Source: Prorocentrum cordatum | Taxonomy: Eukaryota > Sar > Dinophyceae > Prorocentrales > Prorocentraceae | Length of the DNA: 64,000 bases | Reading direction: 5' to 3' | Assembly (NCBI GenBank): GCA_963575745.1 | Contig: CAUYUJ010016693.1 | Coordinates: 250,001-314,000 of the forward strand | Shown: positions 52,555-63,204 of the stretch, one piece after another | Layout: each line of letters opens with the position of its first letter | Position numbering within the stretch: the first letter of the stretch is position 1 | Notes under the pieces: model-generated | What the model saw: only the letters and a program-made list of their open reading frames with translations | Told to the model about the DNA's origin: nothing | Database searches by the model: none | Program-made: the position numbers and the translations under genes

Positions 52555-52690
52555 GACGGAGGCCTCCCACCGGGAGCTTTCTCGGCCCGGCCAAGGGGGG
52601 AGGCCTGAGGTGCTCGATCTGACCCGTGGCGTCCGCCAGCTGTTTCTTCAGCCTGCCCAGAGCCGCACCCTCGGCCTCGGGGGATCGGCG
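52555..52690 (-). other. Short helical coding-like remnant
   Basis: On the minus strand a frame reads EAEGAALGRLKKQLADATGQ then IEHLRP, with a heptad-like Leu/Ile pattern of a coiled coil. It is bounded by purine-rich DNA on both sides (52690-52900 has GAGGA and GAAAG runs), so it is an isolated remnant or an exon. Family unknown. Confidence 0.25.
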
Positions 52691-52904
52691 GGCCGCGGAG
52701 AGGCGAGGCCGAGGAGGAGGAGGAGGCCGAGGAGAAGGCCGAGGAACGAGGGGAAGGAACAGAAAGAGGAACGGGGGGGAAAGACGAACAGAAAAAGCGA
52801 GGGGGAGGAACGAGGGGGAGGCAAAGAAAAAAGGAACAGAAAGAGAGAAACATAAAGAGGAATATAACGAACAGAAGGGAGGAGGAGCAAAAGGATGAGG
52901 CGGA

Positions 52905-53390
52905 CGAGGTGGGATGATACGATTGCCAGAATAAGGTTACTGGAGAAAAGCCCCAGTTACTGGATATCCTGACACGTTCGCGAGTTCTCCACGCTTGCCC
53001 GCCTTGGCATGTTGCTTGACTAGTTGCTTCCTGCTGGGCAACTTATGCCTCCAGGACCTACCAGCTACGACCCAGCTGCTCGGATACCCAACACGCAGCA
53101 CGCAGCGTTTTGAGACGGAGCTCCACACATAGACTGAATACGTAGGTCTAGCGTGACACGTTCACCAAGCCGTGGACAAACACGTTCCGAACCAACACTT
53201 GCCGAACCAACGCGCAGCGTTACAACACGGACGCTTTGAACCCGGTACGTGCTGCGTTCCATCACGGTCGTATCGAAACCGCCAAGATATACGATCTCTG
53301 ATCTATTCTCTTTCTTTCTATATATATATATACACACATAACAGCATGAAAAGGCCGAACGGTCATTCATTGTCCCTGCGTGCGTAGCAA
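52905..53390. other. Unique stretch, nothing recognised
   Basis: Contains a TATATATATATA run near 53321. CACGCAGCACGCAGCG and related motifs near 53090-53215 look repeat-derived. Confidence 0.3.
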
Positions 53391-53444
53391 AATGAAGAAT
53401 TCGTAGTGGGAGCTCTGTTTGTTGCGGTGTTGTTGAACTCTCAT

Positions 53445-54165
53445 TTCTTGAAAATAAAAATTGCTAATCCCGCCTCACCGGTGCATGCTGTTTTTCTCCA
53501 TCAAAATGTGCCCCTCGACGCTCGCACCCTGTTTTTTGACAGGGAAAGTCTTGGAGCTCAAACTGGCCCCTGGCCCCCCGGATTACAATAACAACGGCTC
53601 CCGCCGGAGACTTCCTCTTAATTTACTCAGGACCCCCGCTCCCGCCTGAGACTTCCTGACAATTTACTCAAGATCGGTGTTCCCGCTTGTGACTTCCTCG
53701 CAATTTCGTCAGGACCCCCGCTCCCACCTGAGATTTCCTCACACGTTACTCAAGAACGGCGCTCCCGCTTGAGACTTCTTCGCAATTCAATCAAGACCGC
53801 CTCGCAATTTAATCAAGACCCCCGCTCCCGCCAGAGAGCCCCTATACATGTTATGCAGGAGTTGCGCTCTCGCCTGTGACTGCCATGCAATGTATTCCAA
53901 ATTCGCGCTTTCGACGCTCAGGAAACACGCTGCGCCAAGACCGCCGTCACAATTTGTTTAGGAATCGCGATCTCGCCATACTCAAACATCCCGCTTGAAT
54001 GTCCCACCCGCCCGACCCGACAGTCAGGGGATCGCCCGCCCGTCGTGGGCTCCCGCCCGGGACTTCCTTCAGGATCGGCGCTTTCGCCTGGGATTTCCTC
54101 GAAGGTTCACGCTCTTACCTTCCTGCTCCTCCTCCCTTTTTTCCCTCCTCCCTCGCACGTAGCAT
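53445..54165 (+). repeat. R1 repeat copy (a-module, 41-bp array, start of GC block)
   Basis: Nearly co-linear with 55080-55680: GGTGCATGCTGTTT/GAGGCATGCTGTTT, TGTGCCCCTCGACGCTCGCA, CCCTGGCCCCC, then 41-bp units with CAGGACCCCCGCTCCCGCC. The two copies form a closer subfamily than those at 3-12 kb. Confidence 0.8.
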
Positions 54166-54178
54166 CGGAATGCGTTCA

Positions 54179-54745
54179 TCAGTCGCACAACTCTGCCTGC
54201 TGCAGCAACTGCGCCCTTGCGGCACGTGCGCACGAAGAAAGATCCAGAGGCAACGAGCGTGCATGACTGCGGATCTTGTACATGTGGACTGCAATGATGA
54301 GCCTCTGGCACGCCAAGTCAAACTCCTCATCGGTGAGAGACCTTGCCAGGCCTAGGCGATGGTCAAGAAAGTATGGCATCGGGCGGTCAGGGAACCAGGC
54401 CTGGTGAATTGCTCCCCACAAATAGGGGCAGGAAAAGTAAAAGGCCTGGTCATCCTTCTCGCCTTTGCAGCCAAAAATACACTGGCGGTCCACGTGCGCC
54501 ATCCTGCGTTCCGTCACCCACTCTCCCCCCAGAATTTTGAACACGGACATCTGCCAGGACGGGGGCGCGTCCTCGAGTCGGGGGCGTAGGCGAGACCACG
54601 AGATCCCACGGACTGCCCGTTCCGACGGAGGACGACCGGCCCAATAACATATATGCATCTTAAAAAGGTTTCCTCGATCAGGTCAGGATACAACTCCGCC
54701 CCAAGAGTGCGAGCAAAGACCTTTTGGATCTTGGCACGAGGGGTC
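54179..54745 (-). pseudogene. 3' fragment of a non-LTR (LINE) retrotransposon polyprotein
   Basis: The main frame (54179-54658) reads WAGRPPSERAVRGISW, then WQMSVFKILGGEWVTERRMA, CIFGCKGEKDDQAFYFSCPY and HRLGLARSLTDEEF. CX3C followed by a spaced Cys in FSCP is the pattern of the reverse-transcriptase C-terminal zinc-binding region found in many protist LINEs. Upstream text KIQKVFARTLGAELYPDLIE continues it in another frame, with the switch at the AAAAA run 54662-54666. No RT core or endonuclease is present, so the copy is 5'-truncated. It lies inside the pyrimidine block of an R1 copy, showing nested insertion. Subfamily unknown. Confidence 0.6.
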
Positions 54746-54834
54746 TCACCCCCCTCTTCGTTCCTTGTCTCCTGGCGTTTTCCCTATTTCTTCGTCCGTG
54801 GCCCTCCCTTCCTCGCTCGCCCTCGTTCTCTCCC

Positions 54835-55685
54835 TCCTGTTTTTTGTAGGGCCCACGCCAATTCCAATGGCGGGTGCATTTACGCCCACGAAGGATTGTC
54901 CGCCCGTTCAGGTTTGCCCGCCTGTCTAAGCCCGCCGCCCCCCGCAAAGAGAAAGAATCCCCCAAAGGGGGTGTGATCGAAGACAAAAAGGGCGGGTATC
55001 GAGGGTGTGGGGAACTCGTTTAGAATGACACATGGACAAATAAGAGCGAGCAGTCTTATAACTATTGCTGTTGTTTGTTTTTGTTGAAGAGCTGTCGCTT
55101 CAGACGAATACTTATTGTTGATCCTCCCATCACCGAGGCATGCTGTTTCTTCTCAATCAAAGTGTGCCCCTCGACGCTCGCACCCTGCTTTTTTGACAGG
55201 GGACGTCTAAGAACTCAAACTGCGCCCCTGGCCCCCCAAATTACAACAGCGACAGCTCCCGCCGGAGACTTCCACCAAATTTACTCAGGACCCCCGCTCC
55301 CGCCTGAGACTTCCTGACAATTCACTCAGGATCGGTGTTGCCGCCTGCGATTTCCTTGCAATTTCGCCAGGACACCCGCTCCCATCTGAGACTTCCTCAC
55401 ACGTTACTCAAGAAAGGCGCTCCTGCTTGAGACTTCTTCGCGGTTGAATCAAAAGTTCCTCGCAATTTAATCAAGACCCCCGCTCCCGTCAGAGAACTCA
55501 CTCACATGTTATGCATGAGTTGCGTTCTCGCCTGTGACTTCCATGCAATGTACTCAAAAATCGCGCTTTCGACGCTCAGGAAACACGCTGCGCCAAGGAC
55601 GCCGTCACAATTTGTTTAGGAATCGCGCTCTCGCCATACTCAGGCATCCCGCTTGAATATCCCACCCGCCCGACCCTCCAGCACT
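54835..55685 (+). repeat. R1 repeat copy, cut at its GC block
   Basis: Conserved block at about 54840-55060 (CCCCCAAAGGGGGTGTGATC, GGGCGGGTATCGAGGG). The a-module follows at 55080-55250 and 41-bp units run to about 55670. The GC block stops after CCCACCCGCCCGACCC at 55676, where the second YR element begins. Confidence 0.8.
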
Positions 55686-55689
55686 CCAG

Positions 55690-57660
55690 CAGATTGGACG
55701 TGCCACAAAACTGCGCGCCGTGCCTCAGCCTGGGCCGCGCCCCTGTCCCCACGAGGCGGCGTCGGCGACGTCGCCTCGGGCGTGCCGTAGAGCTCGTTCC
55801 CGGAGGCGATGCACTCATCAGCCCTCGCGCCCATGGCGCGCCGCCGGCGAAGGCGCTGACATATGAGAAAGGTGCGAGGCGTCTGGCGCCGCCTCGGCAA
55901 AATTCGGGAGCGGGAACAGCGCTCCCTGGGCGCGTCATGAGGTTCCCGCGGCATGGGCTGCCGCCAGGCAGTCCTTGCCGTCCTTGGCCCTGCCCTTGGC
56001 CCTCGCGATCGTCTTCTCCCTCGCCTCGCGCGCCTCCTTCGCGATGGCGCACTCCTGCTTGAGCTGGTCTGCCACGTGCGCCGACAGGCTCGGCGCGTTG
56101 GCTGCGCCGCCAGCCCTGCGACTCCACCCCGTGAACTGGTCGGCCGCGCTGTAGTCAGGTTGACTCGGCGAGATGCGGTGGGCCTCCGTGGTTAGCCCAT
56201 CCTGCGCGCCAGGAGCTCCAAGCACATCGGCGACGGGCAATTGAGCTGGCCCTGCATCACAGCCGCGTCGAGGACGCGACTCAACACCTCATGCTCGTAG
56301 ACACTACTGTCACCTGCTGGCACCTTCCTTCGACAGCCCGGCTCAGTTCTCGTGCGCGTGGAAGGCACGTACTTCATGTACCGAATCCTCCGACGAACTG
56401 GCAGCGGCATCATCCCATGTCCTGCGACTTTCTCCCTGGGCGTCCATCTTCACGGCCGTCGCGCGACCAAGCCCGCGCGCCAGCACCAGGGCGTCGGGCG
56501 GAGAAAGCTGCGCCACGCTCCGCGACTGCCCCCCCGCCTGCACGATGGCCCTGCCCCCCATCACCGCCGAGCCCGCAGGCAGCTGGTGGCGCACAAGGTC
56601 GCCCGCCGCATATCGCGCACGGTTCTCCGGCGCGTACCAGCTCAAGCCAGCATGGGGCACCAGCATGGCACCTGCCGCAGGCGCCGCTGCGCCCGCAGCT
56701 CCGACCAGCAGGCGGGATGCCCAGCGCGGGGCATGCCGCCGCGCCGATCGCCGCCGCCACGGGCGCCCCGCCAGGCGCGATCAAGCCACCCACCTCAGCA
56801 ACGGGGCTGGCAACGCCTGGGGCCGCCATCGCATCGCCGGCGCCGGCAGGCAGAACCGCGCCACCGCCAGGGGCACCGCCTCCAGCAGCTCCAGCGACTC
56901 CGCCCGCGGCTCGTGCGCCAGGCGGCTGGGCGACGTAGAGCGCCAGCGGCAGCGGCACACAGCCCGCGCCCAGCGCGTGGGCGCCCAGCCCAGCGTAGGC
57001 ACCGACCAACGGCTGCGGAGGCGCCGCAGGGAAGCCATAGATGTTCGCGGCCGCGATCCCCGGCTGCACCTCCGTCGCACGCGTGAGCACTATGACGTCG
57101 CTGAAGTCGGCGCCCACCGCGAAGGTAGTGGTCGCGGTCGGGCGTGAGCCCATACGCCACGCTGGTCCCAGGCCGCACCGCCAACACCAGCCTCGCGTGA
57201 TATACCGCGGGCCCAAGGACGCCACGATACCTCACCAGGAGGAAGTCCCCGGGGCTGAAAGCGGCCATCACGTTTGCCGCGCTACCGAGCGACCCCTGAC
57301 GAAACTCAGCTGCGCACGGGCCTGCTCCTCGGAAGTCAGCTGCGGCGCCTCTCTCTCTCAAGCCTGGGCCTGAGGACGAGGAGGGGCCGTCCCGCGTGTC
57401 GGCAACCACCAATCAGCGCCCGTCACGTAGGTCGCCACCGGCAAGAGAGTGAGCAGCGCCGCGGCTCCCGCGACCGCCAACAGCGAGGGCGCGCCGCACA
57501 CGCAGGTCGCCGCGGGCGGCGGCGGGCGAGCACTCGGGGCAAGGAGCAATGCCTCCCCACAGCGCCCGCCCCGTGCTGATCCCGCGCGCGAGTTCGAGAA
57601 CGAAAGCGCGGGCGACTTGCTCATTGCCAGAAAAACTTGAGCCATCGTTTCCATGGAACG
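55690..57660 (-). mobile_element. Decayed second YR retroelement: small membrane-protein and gag-like genes
   Basis: Same gene order as 25.2-27.2 kb. First-gene remnant: IAPCPECSPA, CVCGAPSLLAVAGAAALLTL, a hydrophobic helix, then TSEEQARAQLSFVRGRSVAR ending in TGA. Gag-like remnant: GDFLLVRYRGVLGPAVYHAR (compare LTRYRVGGPALYHERL), FSDVIVLTRATEVQPG and NIYGFPAAPPQP. An Ala/Pro-rich linker follows, then LSWYAPENRARYAAGDLVRH, YEHEVLSRVLDAAVMQGQLN and a basic coiled tail ECAIAKEAREAREKTIARAK. The pieces lie in at least four successive frame segments, so this is a pseudogene. No A or B repeat, RT, recombinase or methyltransferase is present. An ELYGTPEATSP-like piece near 55730-55790 may be the start of pol before truncation. 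Confidence 0.65.
57268..57654 (-). pseudogene. First-gene remnant (membrane protein) of the second YR element
   Basis: Cys pairs (CPEC, CVC) precede a ~20-residue hydrophobic helix (SLLAVAGAAALLTLLPVATY), as in the 136-aa protein at 26818-27228, but one or two frameshifts break it. Its last segment ends with TGA at 57270-57268, overlapping the gag ATG (57268-57266) as TGATG. Confidence 0.55.
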
Positions 57661-57724
57661 GATCGATGCCCTTCAAGACGGCGAGGTTCTCAACCCGCAG
57701 ACAACATCCCAGGACAAACACATC

Positions 57725-57850
57725 CATACATCTATATATATATATACACATGTTTAGGTTTACGTTTATGTTTATGTTTATGTATATGTATATGTATATG
57801 TAGATGTACATGAATATGTATATGTATATGCATATGTCTATATGTACACA
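57725..57850. repeat. TATA/GTTTAT/ATGTAT low-complexity tract
   Basis: TATATATATATACACATG, then TTTATG and TATATG hexamers. Confidence 0.9.
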
Positions 57851-57854
57851 CAGG

Positions 57855-58380
57855 CCAACGCTGACGCGCAACAGTAGTTGTTTCCCGTCTGTGCGTGCAA
57901 GCTATGCGGTGAAGGCTATGTAGAATAAGCTGTGTGATGTGAGCGATGGGCGTTGACGGTACGCGGCGTAAGACATGTGGTACAAGCTACGTCGTGTAAT
58001 ATACCTCATGGGCAACATTTCGGGTGATAATGCGGTTGGGGAGCTTGACGATATGTTTGACGCGCATTGTACACACACAAAACTTCGGGAGTGCACGCAC
58101 ATCAGGACATCAATATGCCAGTTCATATATATATATATATATATATGTATGTATCGATGTTGATTTATTTGCACCGCCATATATATATATATATATGGCT
58201 TTCCATGCACATGGAAAATATGAAATTATCGGCAAGCGTACGTAAAATTCGTCCTGCGCGCTGCCATTCGATATGTCTATACATACATATCGAATTTCCT
58301 GCCTCACACCCGATCAGTCTATACGTGTAACCTACATGTCGGCGGCAACATCGATATACCGATTTCGTTATCATTCTGCC
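57855..58380. other. AT-rich stretch with TA runs, no gene
   Basis: (TA)n at about 58128-58147 and 58180-58195. Degenerate AAGCTATG/AAGCTACG units near 57898-58000. Confidence 0.5.
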
Positions 58381-58384
58381 TGTG

Positions 58385-58945
58385 TCGGCTATGATCTGCC
58401 AGGACAACCACCAGGGCATGCATCGGGACAAGCATTGGGACAACCATCGGGGCTCCCGGTATGTCTGTCCATATATCTACCCATATGCCTCTCACTATAC
58501 ATACACATGCAGATGCACATTGCCCACACATGTGAATGTCTATCCCAGTCTGTATACCAATCGACATGTATGTATAGGTCTCTCCGACTCTCTCCATATT
58601 TCAGCCTTCATGTATGTCTCACTGTCTCTCATGCCTGTACGTAGGTCGCAATACTTGAACATTCTGGCCCGCAGGACGCCTGCCTTTTTGTATTCTAACC
58701 TCGTAGACCGCATGCTGTGTCTCATGGCCTCGCAGATGGCATGTTTTGGTACTCTGGCCTCGCAGAACTATCGGGACAACCATCGCGGTAAACATCGGGA
58801 CAATCATCGGGAACACCGTCGGGACAACAATCGGGACAACCATCGGAACAACCATCGGGCCAACCATCCGGACAACCATGGAGAAAACTATCGGGACAAC
58901 CTTCGGGACAACCATCGGGACAGCCATCGGGACAACCAACCGCGA
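58385..58945 (+). repeat. Degenerate GGGACAACCATC minisatellite (12 bp), two clusters
   Basis: A short cluster at 58400-58455 and a long one at 58765-58940 with about 15 units. The minus frame through it reads VVPMVVPMVVP, and the other frame CPDGCPDGC, which the unit explains. Confidence 0.85.
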
Positions 58946-59234
58946 CCCAACGCCCTGGCCGAGGCGACTCAACCCCTCGTGCCTGGTAGGATGTTCCGGC
59001 GATTCCGAAGAGGTGTGGTCCGCAAAGGGCGCGGTTTGCAACGGGCAGCCTTGGAAGCACCTTGGGGGGCGGGCGGGGATCTTGATAGAGTTCTCCGCCG
59101 CGCCTCGAGGAGGCCCGACGAGGAGCGTCGTGCCTCCCAGACCCCAACGGCGCCGATCGCAAACCACACCCCGGCGTAACAATACCCTTTGTAGCCGCCA
59201 GGATGTATTGGCGGCGCTCACAAGGAGGTACGGT

Positions 59235-59350
59235 ATGGGGGATGGGGGAGGGCTTCTTAGAAAGAGGCTGCTTCTTAGAAGGCGCAGGCCTTGTATCTAC
59301 AGATAATGCCCGTGCCTTCTGAGAAGCACGGGCGCTTCTCAAAAGCCCTC
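59235..59350. repeat. CCTTCTGAGAAGC palindrome cluster (locus 3)
   Basis: GGCTTCTTAGAAAGAGG, CTTCTTAGAAGGCG, GCCTTCTGAGAAGCACGGGC and GCTTCTCAAAAGCCC, related to 28.02 and 30.40 kb. Confidence 0.7.
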
Positions 59351-59554
59351 CCCCCTTCCCCTCCCCCCGCTGCGCGTGGCTGCAAGTGTGGGGAGAAGAA
59401 GCGCGCGCCCTTCGTGCACCTCGGGGACCTTCGGTGCCAGTTCAGAGGCCGCTGCGGGGCCCCCCTTCTGCAATCCTCGGCCCCCCGACGGTTGACTTGA
59501 GCAAGAAAAGCTGCGCACGGCCGCGTTGAAGGAGCTGAGCATGGGGGACACGGG

Positions 59555-59670
59555 CCCCGCGGGTCCTGGACCCTGGGGCCTCTCCCAAGGGCGAGTTTCT
59601 TCGTCCTGAGGCGTTTTCCGACGGCCCCGGGGCCCCAGGAGTGGAGGGCCCCGGGAGGCCGATGATGATG
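59555..59670 (+). repeat. R4 dispersed repeat (partner at 13.17 kb)
   Basis: GGTCCTGGACCC, TGGGGCCT, TTTTCCGACGGCCCCGGGGCCC and GGGCCCCGGGAGGCC in the same order as 13165-13275. Confidence 0.6.
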
Positions 59671-59825
59671 TGGGCCCCGGGACCCGAGTTACCCCTGATG
59701 ATGTGGGGCTCTGGACGCCCGCATTCTCCCGGGTATCTCGGGCCCGGGGTAACTCGGGCTCGGAATCCCGAAAAGCGGACCCGAGTTACCCCTGATGATT
59801 CGGGGCTCTGACTTCCCCCGCGGCA
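59670..59825. repeat. Short CCCGAGTTACCCCTGATGAT repeat
   Basis: The unit occurs at about 59682-59702 and again at about 59780-59800, with diverged copies between. Confidence 0.6.
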
Positions 59826-59999
59826 GGGGAGCGAGGAGCTGCGCCCTCCGCCTCCAGGCGGGCGGCCGGGCCCTGGCCGGCAAGCAGCGTGGGGCGCGGC
59901 GGGCCAGCCTCTCGGGATGGGGGGGGCGGACGGGCCTCGCCCCGCCCAGAGGGACCCCTGAGCAGTACCTGCCGCGGGCACGGAGAGGACATGGTGACT

Positions 60000-60420
60000 C
60001 CCCTCGGCCTCCACCTCCTCCTTCTCCCCCTCCTCCTGCGTCCTCCTCCCACCTCTCTCCTCCTGCTAGTTTTCTGCTGCTGCTCCTCCTCCCCCTCCGC
60101 CTCCTCCTCCTCCTCCTCCTCCTCCTCCTCCTCCTCCTCGTCCTTCCTCCTCCCCCTCCTCGTCCACCTGCTCCTCCTGCTGCTCCAGCTCTTCGTGTTC
60201 ATCCTGCTCCTCCTGCCTCCTCCTCCCTCCTCCTCCTCCTCCTCCTCTCCTCCTCCTCCTACTCCTACTCCTACTCCTACTCCTACTCCTACTTCTCCTC
60301 CTCCTCCTCCTCCTCCTCCTCCTCCTCCGCCTCCTGCTCCTCCTCCTCCTCCTCCTCCTCCTCCTCCTCCTCTTCCTCCTCCGCCTCCTCCTCCTGCTCA
60401 GCCTCCTCCCTTCCCCCGAG
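60000..60420. repeat. (CTC)n/(CTCCTA)n compound microsatellite
   Basis: CTC triplets with a run of CTACTC hexamers near 60258-60295. The 786-aa plus frame starting at 59795 crosses this and the CAT tract and is a by-product. Confidence 0.9.
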
Positions 60421-60424
60421 ACAT

Positions 60425-60735
60425 GGGCGATATAATTGTTGTCACGCCAGGCGTGCTCGCCCAGCTTCGGGCACTGGGGCCATCACAGCTCGATCCAGCT
60501 CGAAATATGCCGCAGAAAGATTGGGTCTAGGGCGCTGGTCGTGTTTGGTTCGCGATGCTGCATCTTTTTCGCAACGTCGGATCTCAGGGTCCTCCCCCGC
60601 CTCCCCTCCCCGTTCCTCCCCCTCCTCAGCCCGATCCAGCCTCCTGCCAGTCCTGGACGGGAGGAACGGGATAAGAGAAATACTGATGCGGAGGAGGACG
60701 AGGAGGCGACGAGGAGGGACATCTCCACGCCCTCT
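60425..60735. other. Short unique stretch, nothing recognised
   Basis: Between CTC tracts. Open in several frames without a domain. Confidence 0.35.
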
Positions 60736-60929
60736 GCGCCCCGCCTCCTCTTCCTCCTATTCCTCCTCCTCCTCCTCCTCCTCCTCCTCTTCCTCCTCCT
60801 CCGCCTGCCTCAAATTCCCCTCCTCACACACCTGCATGCCCATGATACTTACCCTCCCCCTCCTCCTGCGCCTCCTTCTCCGAACCACATCCACAACCAC
60901 CACCACAATGATCACCATCACCATGACGG

Positions 60930-60933
60930 CCCC

Positions 60934-60983
<50 letters not shown>

Positions 60984-60988
60984 GCATC

Positions 60989-61033
<45 letters not shown>

Positions 61034-61984
61034 GTCACCATCATCAACATCATCATCAACAGCATCATCAGCATCATCAACATCATCATCATCAGCATCA
61101 TCAACATAATCAGCATCGTCATCATCATCACCATACTCATCATCGTACTCATCAGTACCAGCATCATCATCATAATCTTCATCCACACCATCGTCATCGT
61201 CATCGTAATCATCAGCATCGTCATCATCATTACCAACATTAGCGTGAGCATCGTCATCATCATCATCGCCAGCAGCATCATCAGCATCATACTCATCAAC
61301 ATCATGATCGTCATCATGAGCATCATCATCATCCGCAGCATAATCAGCATCCTGACCCTCCTCCCCATCGCTACCATCAATAACATCATCAGCACGATCA
61401 TTGACATGGCCCACATAACCCTCATACTATCAATCATCGCCGTCATCATACTCGCCATCCTCGTCATCATCATCGTCACCGTCACCACCAATGCTGCCTT
61501 CATCAGTACCCTCACCACCATCATCATCAGCATCATCATCAGCACCATCATCATTACCAGCATCGTCACCATCATCATTATCCTCATCGCTCGTATTCGA
61601 AGTGATACCAGCAGTAGCAATGTCATCACCATGCTCCTCCTCCTCCTCCTCCTCAGCATCATCATCATCAGTATCATGAACATCACCAGCAGCAACCACA
61701 TCAACATCAGCATCACCACCATCACCACCACTACCACCATCACCACCATCATCACCACAATCAGCATAACAATTACCATCATCATCACAATCGTCATCAT
61801 CACCATTATGATCATCACTGTCATCACCATCATCGTGACCAGCATCAGCATCAACACCATCACCAGCATCATCAGACATCACCACCACCAGCATCATCAC
61901 AGGGACCGCCGCCATCATAATCAAGGTCCTCAGCATCATCAGAATCACGACCACCATCATCATCTTCACCATCATCATCTTCAC

Positions 61985-62028
<44 letters not shown>

Positions 62029-62215
62029 CATCGTCATCCGGATCCTGATCCTCATCATCCTCCTCATCCTGGTCCTCATCATATTCACCAGCATCATCAT
62101 CATCATCAGCATCATCATGATTATCCTCATAGGCATATCATCATTATCACAGTAATCATCATCAGCAGCATCATCGTCATCATCGTCATCATCGTCCTCC
62201 TCCTCCTCTTCCTCC
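60930..62215. repeat. (CAT)n/(ATC)n microsatellite, ~1.3 kb
   Basis: Interrupted CAT triplets with CAC and CAG variants over almost 1.3 kb, ending in CGTCAT and CCTCCT. All phases are open on both strands (His, Ile, Met, Asp-rich). This is the longest simple-sequence tract in the window. Confidence 0.95.
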
Positions 62216-62499
62216 TCCTCAATCACCAACATCACCAACTCCATCGTCATTAAACCCTCGCTCCCTCCCACCCTCCCGCCTCTCCTTCCCCCCTCCCCCT
62301 CCCGTTCCTGACCCCTCGCTCGCCCTCGCGCCTCCCCCGTCGCCCTCCCCGTCCCCGCACCAGAAAAGGCGCGGCGGGCGCCGCGCCCGGTTGCATCCCC
62401 AGCCGGCCTCGGCCGCCGGTTCCGGCAGCGGGGCGCCCTCGGGGGAGGAGAGGGGGAGGAGGACGAGGCCTGGTCGGGAAGTAGCCAAGAAGAAGACAA

Positions 62500-62880
62500 A
62501 TGATGATGATGAGGAGGAGGAGAAGGAGGAGAAGGAGGAGAAGGAGGAGAAGGAGGAGAAGGAGGAGGGGGAGGAGGAGGAGGAGGGGGAGGAATGGGGA
62601 GGCGCGAGGGAGAATCAGGAGTAGGAGGAGGAAGAGGAGGAGGAGGAGGAGGAGGGGGAGGAGGAGGGGAAGGAAGGGGAGAGGAGGAAGAAAAAAGGAG
62701 AGGGAGAACGGGAGGATAACGAGGAGAACGAGGAGGAGGAGGAGGAGTAGGAAGAGGAGGAGGAGGAAGGAGGTTGGTGAGGGGCGGGGGAGGAAAGGGG
62801 GGAGGAGGAATGGAGGGAAGGTCAAGGAGGGGGGGGGAACCCAGGAGGAGGGAGGAGGAAAAGGAGGAGGAGGAGGAGGA
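62500..62880. repeat. (GGA)n/(GAGGAGAAG)n microsatellite
   Basis: AAGGAGGAG nonamers, then GGA triplets with GGGG interruptions. Followed by CCT-rich DNA at 62930-63200, so the two form an imperfect inverted pair. Confidence 0.9.
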
Positions 62881-63204
62881 ACGGCCCCTAGCTACCCCAT
62901 CCCTGCCGCATTTTCCCCCCACCCCCAACCTTCTTCCTCCTCCCCCTCCTCCTGTGTTCCTCCTCCCCCTCCTGACCCTCCCTCCCTTGCTCGTCTCGCC
63001 ATTTCCTGACTCGCTCATCTACGCCCCTCTTGTACCCCTCCTTTCTGACGTTGGGCCGACTTCAAGTGCTATGCTTCTAGCGTCCTGGCTGGAATGTGCC
63101 CCTCCTCCTTCTCATTCTCCTCCCCCTTCCTCCTTCCTCTTCTCTCGTCCCCTCCTTTCCTCGCTTCCCCCTCCTCCTCCCCCTCCTCCTCCCCTCGCTC
63201 CGAG

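Noticed and set aside
59795-62155. 786-aa plus-strand open frame
   Set aside because: Made of CTC and CAT triplet repeats, and the other phases are equally open. No domain or coherent start.
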